The translations under genes were made by a program, and so were the position numbers. The notes beneath the pieces are model-generated. The model ran no database searches and was not told where the DNA came from. It was given only the letters and a program-made list of their open reading frames with translations. From Cymbomonas tetramitiformis (taxonomy: Eukaryota > Chlorophyta > Pyramimonadophyceae > Pyramimonadales > Pyramimonadaceae), in NCBI GenBank assembly GCA_001247695.2, contig LGRX02034452.1, forward strand, positions 1 to 64,000: DNA of 64,000 nt, read 5' to 3'. Positions 9,817 through 21,100 of this stretch are shown piece after piece (the stretch's first letter is position 1; every line of letters starts with the position of its first letter).

Positions 9817-12484
9817 GGTCTGAGGACCCTTTCGGCTGAGGGGCCAGAAAGTGACACTGGACGTCGCTCTCTTGCCGAAGCCCCTCAACCGGCTCCCGCA
9901 GCGGCGGGGGTAACCCCCATCATCGACGACCCCATGCCTGAGCACTACTCCGTACTAGAACCCTGGGCCTACGAGGGTATCTACAGGCCCTGCTTGGCCG
10001 CAGTGTCTGACCGTTTGAATGCTTGGCACTTCAGGCGGCCAGTGGGGGCGCTTTCCATGGAAGTGTTGATGATGCGACTGCGCAAAAGCCTGAAGCGCAA
10101 GTCGACGACGGGGATCCGTACTGCACTGGAACGGATGCAACAAGGTCGTGGCATGAGGTCGTCTGCCGCGCCAGCTCGGAGGTACAAGAGACGGTGCGAG
10201 CTGGACAACTTCAGGAATGAGGTGGACCTGATGTGCCTGCAGAAGCAAGCCCCGGCCCACCACACTCCGTTGGGCACGCTGCCACTGCCGACGCGGCAAC
10301 AGCGCATGGTCGAGCACGTGTCGGCACTGTTGCAGGGCCCTTCGAGGTCACGTGGGATGTGCAACGACTCCCAGCAGGTTCGGGCACTGGACCTGGCGGA
10401 GACACGGGCCCACGATCTATCCCTTGCGTGGGACGAGATGACTTCGGCGGAGCAGGCTGACGCCCTGCAGCAGGATGCCCCGATAGGGCACCGCGCGTGG
10501 GAAGCGGAGGGCCTTCTGCGCTGGCGCGGCCGACAGCGTGGGATGCCGGCGGAGGAATCGCTGGCCGTCATGGACTCGCCCCCCTACCCTTGGGCTACGG
10601 GGGATGTTGGTGGAAACTCCGTGGGAGTGCCCGCGGCTTCTGTTTCGGCCACGGGGACCATCCCTGGCACAGGGGGGGACATCCCCGGGATGCCGGATGC
10701 ATGGTGCAGCTTGTACAGGGTGCACCAGTACCGTGAGAGGCAGGCGGCGGTGACTCCTGCAGAGGTGAGAGCGGATCTCTTTGGCGAGCAGCCGGAGCAG
10801 CAGCCAATTGAGGTTACACCGCCCGATGCCGTGACTCCTGACGAAGTACTGGAGGGTGGACCAGTGAGCGAGTCTCCGGAGCACCTGGAGGACAATTTGA
10901 CCCAGCAAATGGCTGCAGACAGGGGCCAGCAGCGGAGTGCAGACCCGCCAGCGCCGGACGCTGGTGGGGTCGAGGACAGCATGACCCAACAGCTGGCCAA
11001 AGCTGGGGCCCCAGAGGAGATTCACGCACTGAATACTCACCCCCTGCAGGAAGACACTGAGGAAGAAAGCATGCGCAGTCACCCACTGACGGAGGATGAT
11101 GATGACGACGATGATGGTGATGAAGCGTGTGGGGGTGACAACGACACGAGCATGGGTGTCGGCCGTTGCAAGCGCATCCTGCGTGACGGGGGTGTGCTGT
11201 GGGCATCTCAGCTCGCTGCGGCTCATGATGAGGAAGGAGCGCTGCTGTTAGTCTTCTACGCGTATCTGCGTGGCAAGCTTGTCAAGGTACTCGTGGACTC
11301 CGGTGCCTCGGACAACTTCGTGTCTGAAGACTGCGTACGACGTTGTGGCCTACGCGTACGGCAGGGCCCGCAAATGAAGGTCACACTAGCGGACGGGTCG
11401 GTGAAGACCACAGGGGCTGTGGCCTACTCGAAGTTCACGGCCCCCACCGCAGCGGGCTCCACCTATAATGAGTCGGCCATGGCCATGCGGGTGTTGCCAC
11501 TCGGGATCCGAGTGGACGTGGTGCTGGGGGGGAAATGGTTGCGTAGCCTTTCTCCCATCATGCTGGATTACGCCGGTCACGGCTCCGTGTCCTTCGCGCG
11601 CAGAACGAAGGGGGGGGGTAAAGAGCTCGTGACCATCGCCGGCTGCAACCCGGGTAAAAGTGCTGGTGGACGCGGAGACAACTGTGCTGGACTCATCGAT
11701 GAGGTCTTCCTGACGGCTGTGCAGCTGCGTAAACACCTCCTGTACGCAGAGACTCAGAGGCTCGCGGGCGACGCCTCCGCTCAGCCGGCGTGGCTTATGA
11801 TGGCGCGCAGGGACGGCAGCGAGCACGATTCGGCCTTCGCTGCTACTGCAGCCGGAGATCATCCCGACGCGGAACTCCTCGCGGTCGAGGCCGAAGCAGT
11901 ATGCCTCTCGGTGGACACTGCAGCTGATGCGAAGCCTGTGGCCAGCACCCAGGTGAAGCTGGAACCCCCGGATACTGGGGGCACCGCCAAAGACATCCCA
12001 CAGGACACGAGGGACGCCAAGGTGGCACCCCGCTGGAAGGAGAAGTTCCGGGCACTCTTCGAGGAGTTCTCCGAGGAGCTGCGTGACGCCCTCCCCATGA
12101 TGTCCAAACTGCGGCGGTCGATGGAGGATGAGGCCAGAGTCACCCTTAAGCCAGACAAGGAGGGAGGACCTCCATTTCGCCGTCCCTACCGCATGTCTGT
12201 GGAAGAGCTTCGGCAACTGCGGGAACGCATCGAGCAGCTGGTGGAAAAGGGCTACATCAGACCCTCATCCAGTCCTTACGCGGCACCATGTCTCATGGTA
12301 CCCAAACCGGGCCAGCCTAACACGCTGCGCCTGGTGGTGGACTACCGCCAGCTGAACTCTCAAACAGTGAGAGATCGGTCCCCGCTGCCGGACATTCAGT
12401 TGATGTTCGACGAGATGCAGGGTGCCACCCACTTCTCCTCCTTCGACGCCGTGGATGGATTCTGGCAAGTCCCCATGACACTCG
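9817..12484 (+). pseudogene. pol: Pol: protease and N-terminal half of reverse transcriptase, truncated
   Basis: Reading continues in the gag frame after the UAG. After about 400 residues of spacer, an aspartic protease motif VLVDSGASDNF has its catalytic Asp at 11296-11298. A Ty3/Gypsy RT begins near 12170 with RRPYRMS, then EKGYIRPSSSPYAAP, RLVVDYRQLN, and the first catalytic Asp in FSSFDAVDGFWQVPM (about 12437-12481). The match stops there: the palm motif with the Asp-Asp pair, RNase H and integrase are missing. The ORF runs on to 13212 only because it crosses antisense DNA of another element. The order protease-RT and the RT sequence favour the Ty3/Gypsy group. The copy cannot move on its own. 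Confidence 0.8.
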
Positions 12485-13260
12485 CGGGCCCACTGCTGAA
12501 TGGTCAACAGGGACACCGCCGCCCGCTGGTCGTGCAGCAGGAGCCGCGACACCACAGGCCTGTAGTAGTCGGCGTCCATGGCCTGAATGAATTGCCCTTT
12601 GACGTCGTCCTCGTCCAGGGTGTTCTTGCGTTTCGCGGCGGCGAGCGCGGCGTTGAAGTCCATGATCGAGTCGTTGGGGTCCATGCCGTAGCCCAGTTCA
12701 ACTGCCAGCAAGTCCGACGTCCCCTGAAAGGGTGCGTCGGCATGAAGCAGCTTACGCGCAAACTCGAGCAGAACACGTTTCCCATCCGCGGGAAACGTCT
12801 GAGCAGAGCTCTCCAACCAGTCCGAAGCCGGACTGGAAGGATGCACGAGGAGCTCAAGGGTGGAGAAGAGGAGCTGATTGCTCTCCTCTCGCACCGTGAT
12901 GCCGGCGTCGTCGAGTATAAAGAGGTCCCCCAGCTGCTCGTCCTCGGCCACGAAAGCTTCGCGAAGAGCAGCCACCATGCGGGTAAAGATGACGTGCACG
13001 TTCTTCTCGTTGCCATGGAAGCGCTCGTCCTTCAAGCCGAAGCACTTCTTGGCGACAAATTTGGCGGCCTTCTCGTCGTGCCTGGTGCGGATCAGAGTAC
13101 GGACAGCTGCCACGAATGCCGCAGGGGGTCCAGACGCTGGAGGGACGGTCGCCGTCGGAGTCCCTGGAGTGGCCGCATGTCGGGCAGCAGCTTGGTCGAA
13201 AATAGTCGCTAGGTTCCTCCTCCGCAGAGGAGCGCTCGAAGTAGATCTGGTGGTAACCAT
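12485..13260 (-). pseudogene. gag: Truncated Gag of a second LTR-element family
   Basis: On the minus strand a Met at 13260 starts MVTTRSTSSAPLRRRN, followed by about 250 residues similar in order and motifs to the gag remnants at 37.7-40.2 and 40.7-41.5 kb. Landmarks are an ADGKRVLLEFARKLL segment (PRDGKRALLEITKRLL in the 40-kb copy) and DADYYRPVVSRLLL (DGEFYRDVITPLRL there). The domain resembles the helical Gag of Copia/UBN2-like elements, though I cannot assign it firmly. It ends at the junction with truncated RT near 12484, so downstream parts are lost. Confidence 0.6.
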
Positions 13261-13930
13261 GATGAAATGACAGTAGGGGTGGAGCAAGCGGGTGTGATCG
13301 GGAAGCGGTCGCGGTGGTGGCGGCCAAGAGGTGGTGGTCGTCGAGAGCGTAAACTTGCGGATAAGGACGAAGAACTCGATGAAGTCGTGTGGACTTAAAG
13401 GATTCCCGGGTACCGCAAACGGTGTGATATCGACCAGAAGTACGGCAAAATCCAGCCAACGTAAAATCAACTCGCAAAACGCCCAAGTGCACCGTCCGCG
13501 AAGCCGCTCAATCAACCAAGCCGCCTAGGCCATACCACTGAACCGCGTGTGCCTCCCTAGCGACCGCTCACTCCATCCCAAGCGTCGGCGTTTAGCCACT
13601 CATAGTAGAAGCAGTGTAAAAGCGATGGTGCGAACCAAAACCTGCTAGATATACAGGGCCGATATATATCTATTTGTCGTTATACCCCAATATAGGGTTT
13701 CGATATCAGAACGGTCGGATTGATAAGATAAAAGAGATAAACATATACCTGACTTTAAGTTCAGGGATTAGGTTTCGGCCTACGAGTGACGGTCACCCAG
13801 ACTACTCTAGGATGAGGCAGGTGACATATTTCAGGTGTCACTGTGCCAAATCCAGCACATTCCGACTTAAGTTATAACTGCATATTTAAAAAATCACAAT
13901 TAAACATGACCAAACCATTTATTGTGTCCT
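13261..13930. other. Leader of the antisense gag; no gene seen
   Basis: Upstream (rightward) of the minus-strand gag, 13590-13660 carries GTTTAGCCACTCAT and GTGTAAAAGCG. This parallels GTTTAGCCAATCATGGC followed by AATAAAAGCG at 41850-41892, so it is probably the promoter/leader of that element family. An AT-rich stretch with TATATATC follows. Nothing else is recognisable. Confidence 0.35.
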
Positions 13931-14329
13931 CAGGATAGCGTAATATGCAGCATTACAGATTTGCGAAATAGTATACATGTATGGGCAATTCCGAATTCGA
14001 CTGTATGGCCCGACATGGCTTGCGCGTCTGTCCTTTGGTCGAGACGGTTACTTTTACTTTTTTAGAGGCACCATCAACTGACATGTCAGATGCTATAATA
14101 ATGTTATCAGCTGATGTGGCAGCTGATAATAGAATATTCCAAACCGATAACAGAATATTTTACTTACGTGGCAACCGATAATAGAATATTCCATCAAGGT
14201 GGCAAGTGATAACAAAATATCCTATGCCACAGAGACTGGCCAGATCTAGAAACACAGAAATTCTTGCTAGAGCAGTTTCGGCCAAATTCCTGCTGAGCAA
14301 CATTGATGCCAACAAAAACCTGCATGCCG

Positions 14330-16330
14330 CAAATTGACTAGTGGCACCCGTTGTTGCGCGCATGGATTCCCAGCTGCTGCGCCTGGATGTTCCTGCGCAA
14401 AAGATGTTGCCAGGCAAAGGATGCTCCTGCACAACCGATTGTGTCGGGCGACGGCACGCCTGCGCACAACAGAAATAATTGACTTTGAATCGCATAATTG
14501 ATACGCATATGAATCGAGAAACCGAAATTAATGAATGGAAACCCCGAAAAGAGAAAACACAAGTGAGCGAGACAGGACGTCACGGACGGGTACCTGTTCA
14601 CTATTCACTAAACAGTGGGCGACATCTCGTTGCCACCACCAGTATGTTAAAACGAAGATCTGCATAACGACAAATACACACAACGTTGAGCTAAAACTGC
14701 AAAATGATCAACTAATCTGTACAGTCAGGTGACCAACACCACAAAGTGCTCACAGAATCAGAAGAAGCCTTTAGCTACTCCTGCGATGGGCACAAGGCAA
14801 CCAGGATGCAAACTAGATTTGCGTTCGTCATAACAATTACAACATTGCAAAGACAGCATACAGTGCAGAGAGATGCTCAAGAGCAAACACTATATATGCA
14901 ACAAAGAAAGGGGCACTGTAAGAACGTGCATAATTAAAACCCCCCCGAAACGAAAACACATTCAAGATCGACACATGACCTAAAGGGTGGGAACCTGTTC
15001 TCCAAACAGTGGGTGACGATGACGATTCGTCGCCGCCGTCGATATATTATGACAGAGCTGAGAATAAACTGCATGATGACATACACAAAATTAGGCCAAA
15101 GTGAAAAGGAACATACTTGTCTGTCAGGTCAGGGCGATAGAGATCCCACCCGCAATCCGGAACTCCACAAATAGCAAGCGGGGAAATCACACCTTAGAGT
15201 GGCAGGGTCGGGTATTGTCCCAAGCCACTAGCAAGATCGTCACACTCCGTCAGAAATACATAGTCCTGCGTACCACACCACATACATAGCACAGTCAGCA
15301 AACCCCACGAAATGAAAATAACGAAGAAGCACGCACAGCAGTATGCATGCAACAGAAGTGTCAAACCTGGATGGGTGTTCGGGCAAACCTGTTCGCACCT
15401 GTGCATCCGACGTGCCGAGAAAGAACTGGGCAGACGGTCAAATATGCAACAAAGAAAAGGGGGACTGGCATGAACGCCTACCTTGAGACTTGGATGTACC
15501 ACCGTTTCAAAATATAATTAAAGTTGCGACCTGGATAACGACAAGCACACACGACGTTAGGTTAAGTCAAAATCAAATCGGGGCGACCAACATCACAAAC
15601 GCCATCCATAACTCCACGTTTAGCAAGCAAGGGAACCGTACCTTGCAGTGGCAGGGTCGGGTGTGGTCCCGAGGCGTGCCAGAGGCTAACGCACTGCCCT
15701 GCCTCATGCGCTGCAATAGCGAGCCAGGAATTGCATGCAAGCAGCAGAACACATACCGAAAAGGTGTGACATACCCGCATGCCGGGCACAGACAGACTCT
15801 GCGCTATGTAAGGATCATAGCTGACCAGTCAGTCCCGTAAAAACGCAAGTAGAAAACGAAGAGAACAAACATTTAAATCAAATACAACACTAGTAAGAGC
15901 AAACAATCCGCGCAACTGACGACAAACCACCGCCAAACCAAAGGCAAAAAAAAAGTAATTTTGCAACGCGCGCATGCCAGCACGCGCGGAAGGGTCTGTA
16001 TGAAATGGCCGACGCACCGACAGCAAACAACTAGCGTAGAGTCTTAACGAGAAGGACACGCGGGTTTGACTCAAATAGCTCAGGCTGCCACGGCTGAAAA
16101 TCACCTGAAGTTCTCAGATGCACAAGAATCGAAAAGGAACAAGGAGAGAGGATATCAAAACTTCCGAGGCAAACATGTAAACATAAGAGTCAGGTATGCT
16201 ACGAACGTTGACCAGGAAGTGTCTTCCACCATATGCCATCGTAGTTGACATACCGTCTACCTCCCACACGAAAGTAGTACCTGCAATCAATCTGAGGACA
16301 CAAAAAAGCGAAGGGGCCAAAGCAGCTAAA
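14330..16330 (-). CDS. Possible multi-exon gene with duplicated exons, borders uncertain
   Basis: Several short minus-strand segments are bounded by splice-like signals. One lies between an AG near 15750 and GCAAGGTACGG near 15650 and encodes AGQCVSLWHASGPHPTLPLQ. A related segment at about 15195-15265 (ECDDLASGLGQYPTLPL) has TAA where the first has CAA. Another near 16190-16290 reads FRVGGRRYVNYDGIWW in one frame. Blocks near 14580-14760, 14990-15200 and 15490-15700 are diverged duplicates of one another. I cannot connect the exons into one reading frame and do not recognise the product. Confidence 0.2.
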
Positions 16331-16583
16331 CATGCAGGGGATGTGCACACACTGACAGGAAATAGTTTAACCAAACGAAAGGGAAGTGTTTCGCAGGATG
16401 AGCGTTGGGATCGGCCGAGCAAACAAATGTGGTAAGAGAGTCAAATCTGAAACTGCAATCTGATCATCGATTTTAATCGAACGGTCTCATTTAAATATTT
16501 TCAGAACTGTATGTGTGTCTATGTGTATCGTCCGACATGGCTCGCGCGTCTGTTTTTTGATCGAGACCATTTACTGTACAGGA

Positions 16584-16650
16584 TAGCGTAACATGTCATG
16601 CGTAACATGTCATGCGCAACATGTCATGCGTAACATGTCATGCGTTACAT
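16584..16650. repeat. Short tandem repeat, ATGTCATGCGTAAC unit
   Basis: Four to five copies of a 14-bp unit, GTAACATGTCATGC with single-base variants, interrupt the dispersed repeat at 16560-16745. Confidence 0.8.
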
Positions 16651-17093
16651 GACAGCGTTACAGATTTGCGAAATAGCATACATATATGGGCAAAATCGAA
16701 TTCGACCGTATCGTCCGACGTGGCTCGCGCGTCTGTCTTTTGATCAACGTAGTTAGGTGCCCCCCCTCGCGCCTAACGGGCGCCAGAACGCCGAACGGAG
16801 CGAGGGGGGGGGGCATAATACGTATTGCGGTGACTGCGACGTATATCATATATTCGTCATTGCACCAGTGAAGGGATCGCTTGCATAATATCCGGATACG
16901 CCTAAATGTACATCAGCATCATCATCATCATGTGCTGACACACGACGACGTTCTTTACGCAAGTGCGAGTGTGTTTACATTTATCTCAGGATATGATACG
17001 ATCAATATACTGTGTCGTAAGTGTTCGATATCTTATCACTATAAAACATTTTGTGTATTTTCACTATCGTGAATTGCCAGTGTAGCCTCGTGT

Positions 17094-17178
17094 ATGCCCC
17101 GTTCGCGCCGGGAGAAGCGTCGCGTATTAAGTCGCGGTCCGTGTCTACTATCGGATGCCTCTGAGTTTGGCACACGCG
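17094..17178 (+). CDS. Possible first exon of an unknown gene
   Basis: A TATA-like CTATAAAACA at 17039 is followed 55 bp later by an ATG that opens MPRSRREKRRVLSRG and continues to a strong donor, GCG|GTAAGT, at 17178/17179. The peptide is Arg rich. No matching acceptor exon was found before 17.9 kb, so this is only a candidate. Confidence 0.2.
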
Positions 17179-17569
17179 GTAAGTGCGCTGTGGTAAGCCA
17201 GGGTTGATTGTTAATAAACGTCTCGAACGTGGTTTCGTGGGCTGATGGCGAACGCAAATGTTCAAACGCCATAATGGTTGCAAATGCTCACTGGGTTATT
17301 AGATTTATGCGAGATTTTGAGATAAGTGCTTTAACCAGAACTGTGCAAAGTGGCACATGTCCGTCGAATTTTCCCCCCGAAAACACGAGCCCATTTTAGT
17401 CTCCTACTCCGTACTTTTCTATTTCCCTGAAATATAATGGGCTGCCTTATTCTTCCCTAGATATACTGTTCGCAGGTGAAGACTATTTGATGAATGCCCT
17501 CAATTCCTTTTTGAAAAATCAGATATACACTTGCCATCGCCAAATCAAAAAGTCAATTGTTGCGCATCT

Positions 17570-17825
17570 ACTATGTATGTGTGTGTGTGTATATTAGTGT
17601 ACATATTAGCATACATGTGTATAGCGAATCTGAGCCACACATGTTACACAGGCGAAAATGTTATAAATATATCTATCTTGCTGATGTTTAATGGAGAACT
17701 CCACAAACGTCGATATGTTGAGACCTTGTTGGCAAAATTTTCGAAAAACGTTTATGTAATGTCCAGAGAAAGAAAAAAATCGATTACTAGTGTATGTGTG
17801 TATGTGTGTATGTGTGTGTGTTTTG
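17570..17825. repeat. TG-rich microsatellite tracts
   Basis: Runs of TGTGTGTGTGTATAT at 17576-17595 and TGTATGTGTGTATGTGTGTG at 17791-17825 in otherwise non-coding DNA. Confidence 0.7.
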
Positions 17826-17904
17826 GTACTGTGCTAGCTTTCCAGGCTACCGGAGACCTACAGTAAAAAAAGGGTCCAGAAAACCGCCAAATGTTGTTTT
17901 CAGG

Positions 17905-18066
17905 CCAAATAGCACTGGGGTTATCCCCCAATATAAGGAGCTCTGGGGTTATCCCCCAATATAAGAAGCTCTGGAATGATCCCCCAATACACATAGTACT
18001 GGGGTTATCCCCTGTAAGCAGCAATGGGATTATCCCCCGAGACAAGGAGCACTAGGATTGTCCCAA
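17905..18066. repeat. Minisatellite, about six copies of a 30-35 bp unit
   Basis: The unit resembles GCTCTGGGGTTATCCCCCAA plus ATATAAGGA. It is repeated with point changes up to the ATTGTCCCAACACAG variant. Each unit contains a short inverted repeat (GGGGTTATCCCC), so single-stranded DNA could fold into a row of small hairpins. Confidence 0.75.
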
Positions 18067-18149
18067 CACAGTGAGCTCCCTGATCAGATTTGGGCAGCAA
18101 CCCGCACCCGTGTCAGCCTGGAATGCGAACCTCGGGCCGCCTTGGCAGA

Positions 18150-21100
18150 TCAGGCCGCAAGCTCAGCCTCAGGTGCCGACCGAGAGTGGTTCATCCGTCG
18201 TGCCTCCTTCAGCAGCTCTGTAAGGGGGGTCTCTGCCACCCGGACCTCGCTCCATTGGCGTCGCACGACATCCTTCTCCGGCACGTGACTTGCTGCCGAG
18301 GAGTTCTCCTCTGCCTGGATCTTCTTCACTACTCGCTCGTACTGCTCCTGGAGAATGCATCTCCAGCACCACACACGCAATTATTCCACGCGGCGTCGCC
18401 ACTGACGGCCGTCGGATGAGTGGAAGAAGCGCACATCACCGGTGGTGCACATCCAACCTCTCTCAGGCATTGCGGCATGTTGGGAGGGTCTCACCTGCAT
18501 CCAGTTGAGCCCGAGCACGGGCGCCTGCAAGATGGCCCCTCGCAACTGCCGGTTGGCCTCAATCAGTGGCGGCGCCTGTGCCGTCGGGCGACCTTGGGCG
18601 CCGGATCTCAGAGCGGTCACGTGCTGCTGCTCCGCTGTCTGCTCCAGCAACTTGTCCGGCGTCGACGTCGGCAGTGGAGCGAGCAACTCCCCCATACCTG
18701 CCACCAGCTGCCGACTGCGCTCTGAGAGCTCCCACAGTTGCCCATGCTGAGGTGGCAGCGCCGACGGACTTAGCTCTGTTGCCAAGTCTGAGGGCGAACC
18801 AGCCACGTCCCCAGTGATCCAGCGAGGGATCCGTGCGGCGGTTTTTTTCTCAATCCACACAGCAACACCCTCTTCCTCCCCACTGGGCGCTCCATCCGGC
18901 GTCAGGGGCTCCTCCGCATCGAGCATCATGAACGATGTGGTAGCCGCGTCTCGCTCACTGCAGCAGGTGTCCCTGGCCGCTCCGTTCCCCGGGTCAGCGG
19001 CTGCGCCCTCGGACTTGACCGGCGACCGCACCCACTCATCGGCCTCCGTGATTGCATCGTGGAATCCGGCAAACGCCACGCTTCCCTCCAGCTGGCGCGC
19101 CCTGTGCTCGCCCACCTGCACATTGCCAGCCGCTGCCGCTTGGCACCCTCTGTGGGTGGCTCCATGTGCACTATGTGCAGCCACGCCGCCATCCGCAGTG
19201 ACCTGCGCCTCCGTGGAGGCTGGGCTCAGCCACGCGCTGCTGCCGCCAGGGCTCGGCCACGCGCTGCCCGGGCTCTCCAGACGGCTGAGCAGCTGGAACC
19301 CCTCCATCAGCTGCTTTGAGGGGGTCGCCATCACAGCCCCGCCGTCGCGCCCCTCCCCGATTGGTCGGTGCCTGCCCTGCGCTCCTTCGTCCTCTGACTT
19401 CCTGTCCTCCACAATGCCATCTCTGGGTAAGGACTCGCAGTGGGCAACCCAATCTGGCGTGGCTGCCCTGGCCCCAGCCACTGCCCATTCATCCACCACT
19501 GGGCTACTGGCGTACGAGGCATCGGCCACATGCGCGTGACCTGAGGCCCAAATAAGGTATTCGTCCTCCTCCTCCTCCTCCTCCTCTCCTCCTCCTCCTC
19601 CCCCTCTTCCTCCTCCTCCTCTTCCTCCTCACCTCTGATCAACGGCCCGTTGTCATCCATGTCATCGTCGGTGGCCTCATTCTCTCCCTCCTCGTCCTCT
19701 CCCTCCTCCTCCGTCTGCTCCCCTGTGTCGCTGTCATCATCTTGGTCGCCTGGCTCACTATCGCAGTCATGGCCAGAATTCGCCAGGATGCACTCCACGT
19801 CGTAGCCGAGGGAGTCGAGCACGGAAGTGAGCTTCTCCGTCTTGCTCGACTCCTCGCCGAGGCAAGCCATCAGCTCCTCCAGCTCCTCCAGTTGCTCCCG
19901 CGCCGTCTCCAGCTCGTCTAATGCATCTCGAAGCTCATCCTGTAAGAGATGGCATTTTTGCGGTCAGTGACCCAAATCAAGCACTGAGACAATGGTACAT
20001 CGCCCATCGTTCTAACAATCTAATGAAATCGCCAGATTTGCTCCGACGCCGCACAGAGGTACTCAACTGTCGTTTGACAGCAAAACCGAATCGTTTATGA
20101 CTGCCATTGCAGATTCGTCCAGAACGTTCACAGCCGTCAGATCATGCATATTTCATGCTTCCTGGTAGATGCATTACCACGTCATAGCCGCTTTGGGGTA
20201 TGTCCAGCACCGTGTTTGGCGCCCACCAATGAGGGAAATCGCACCTTGGCATCCCACAAAACGTACTGCAGGAACACGTCCTAAAAGCGCGAAGCTCAGC
20301 TTCCCACAGCGCAGATGTGCTAATGCCTCGCGCGGGCACCCAGGTCTGAACGAGGGGGGCACCCAGGTCTGAATGAGGTCACCTGGGTTTCGCTGAGGCG
20401 GCAATTAGCCCTCGCCAGGCTCTTCTTTAACTCCGCCAGCTCAGCGCATGCCAACTCCGATTCTCGCTGGGCGGACACCGCGAGCTCCTGCAGCTGCTCC
20501 CTCACAGCCTGCTCCGATTCTGCCCGCATCTCCTCAGTCAGCCGCCCCTGCATGTTCGCCACCCACTGCTGCAGCTCGCCGCTCGCTGCCATCAAGCCCT
20601 CCTGCCGCGCCTCCACGCGTGCCGCCTTCACTGCCCGCTCCTGCTGCGTCTGCGCGGCCGCCCACGTCTTCCTTTCGGCCTCCCTTCGCGCGTCATGTGT
20701 AGCCTCATCCAATCGGAACGCGGCCGCCGCCCGCTCCTCCTGCCGGGCATCCCGCACTGCCACTGCACCCGCCTCCCTCTCCTCGTGCCGGGCACGCTCC
20801 ACTGCCGCAGCACCCGCCTCCCTCTCCTCCTGCTGGGCACGATCCACTGCCGCTGCAGCCGCCTCCCTCTCCTCCTGCCGGGTACGCGCCACTGCTGCAG
20901 CAGCCGCCTCACTCTCTTCCTGCCGGACACGCTCCACTGCCGCTGCAGCCGTCTCCCGCTCCTCCTGCCGGACACGCTCCACTGCCGCTGCAGCTGCCTC
21001 CCTTTCTTCCTGCCGGGTATGCTCCACTGCCGCTGCAGCCGTCTCCCGCTCCTCCTGTTGGATAAACTCAAAGGCCGCAGCGGCAGCCGTCCGCTCCTCC

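Larger units (their letters stand above)
13932..16745. repeat. Dispersed direct repeat flanking a 2.5-kb region
   Basis: A block containing CAGGATAGCGTAA, ATTACAGATTTGCGAAATAG, ATATGGGCAA and GGCTTGCGCGTCTGTC at 13932-14055 recurs at 16560-16745, with a partial third copy at 16510-16570. The two main copies have the same orientation and flank 14056-16510, as terminal direct repeats would, but no LTR-type ends or target duplication are visible. Confidence 0.5.
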
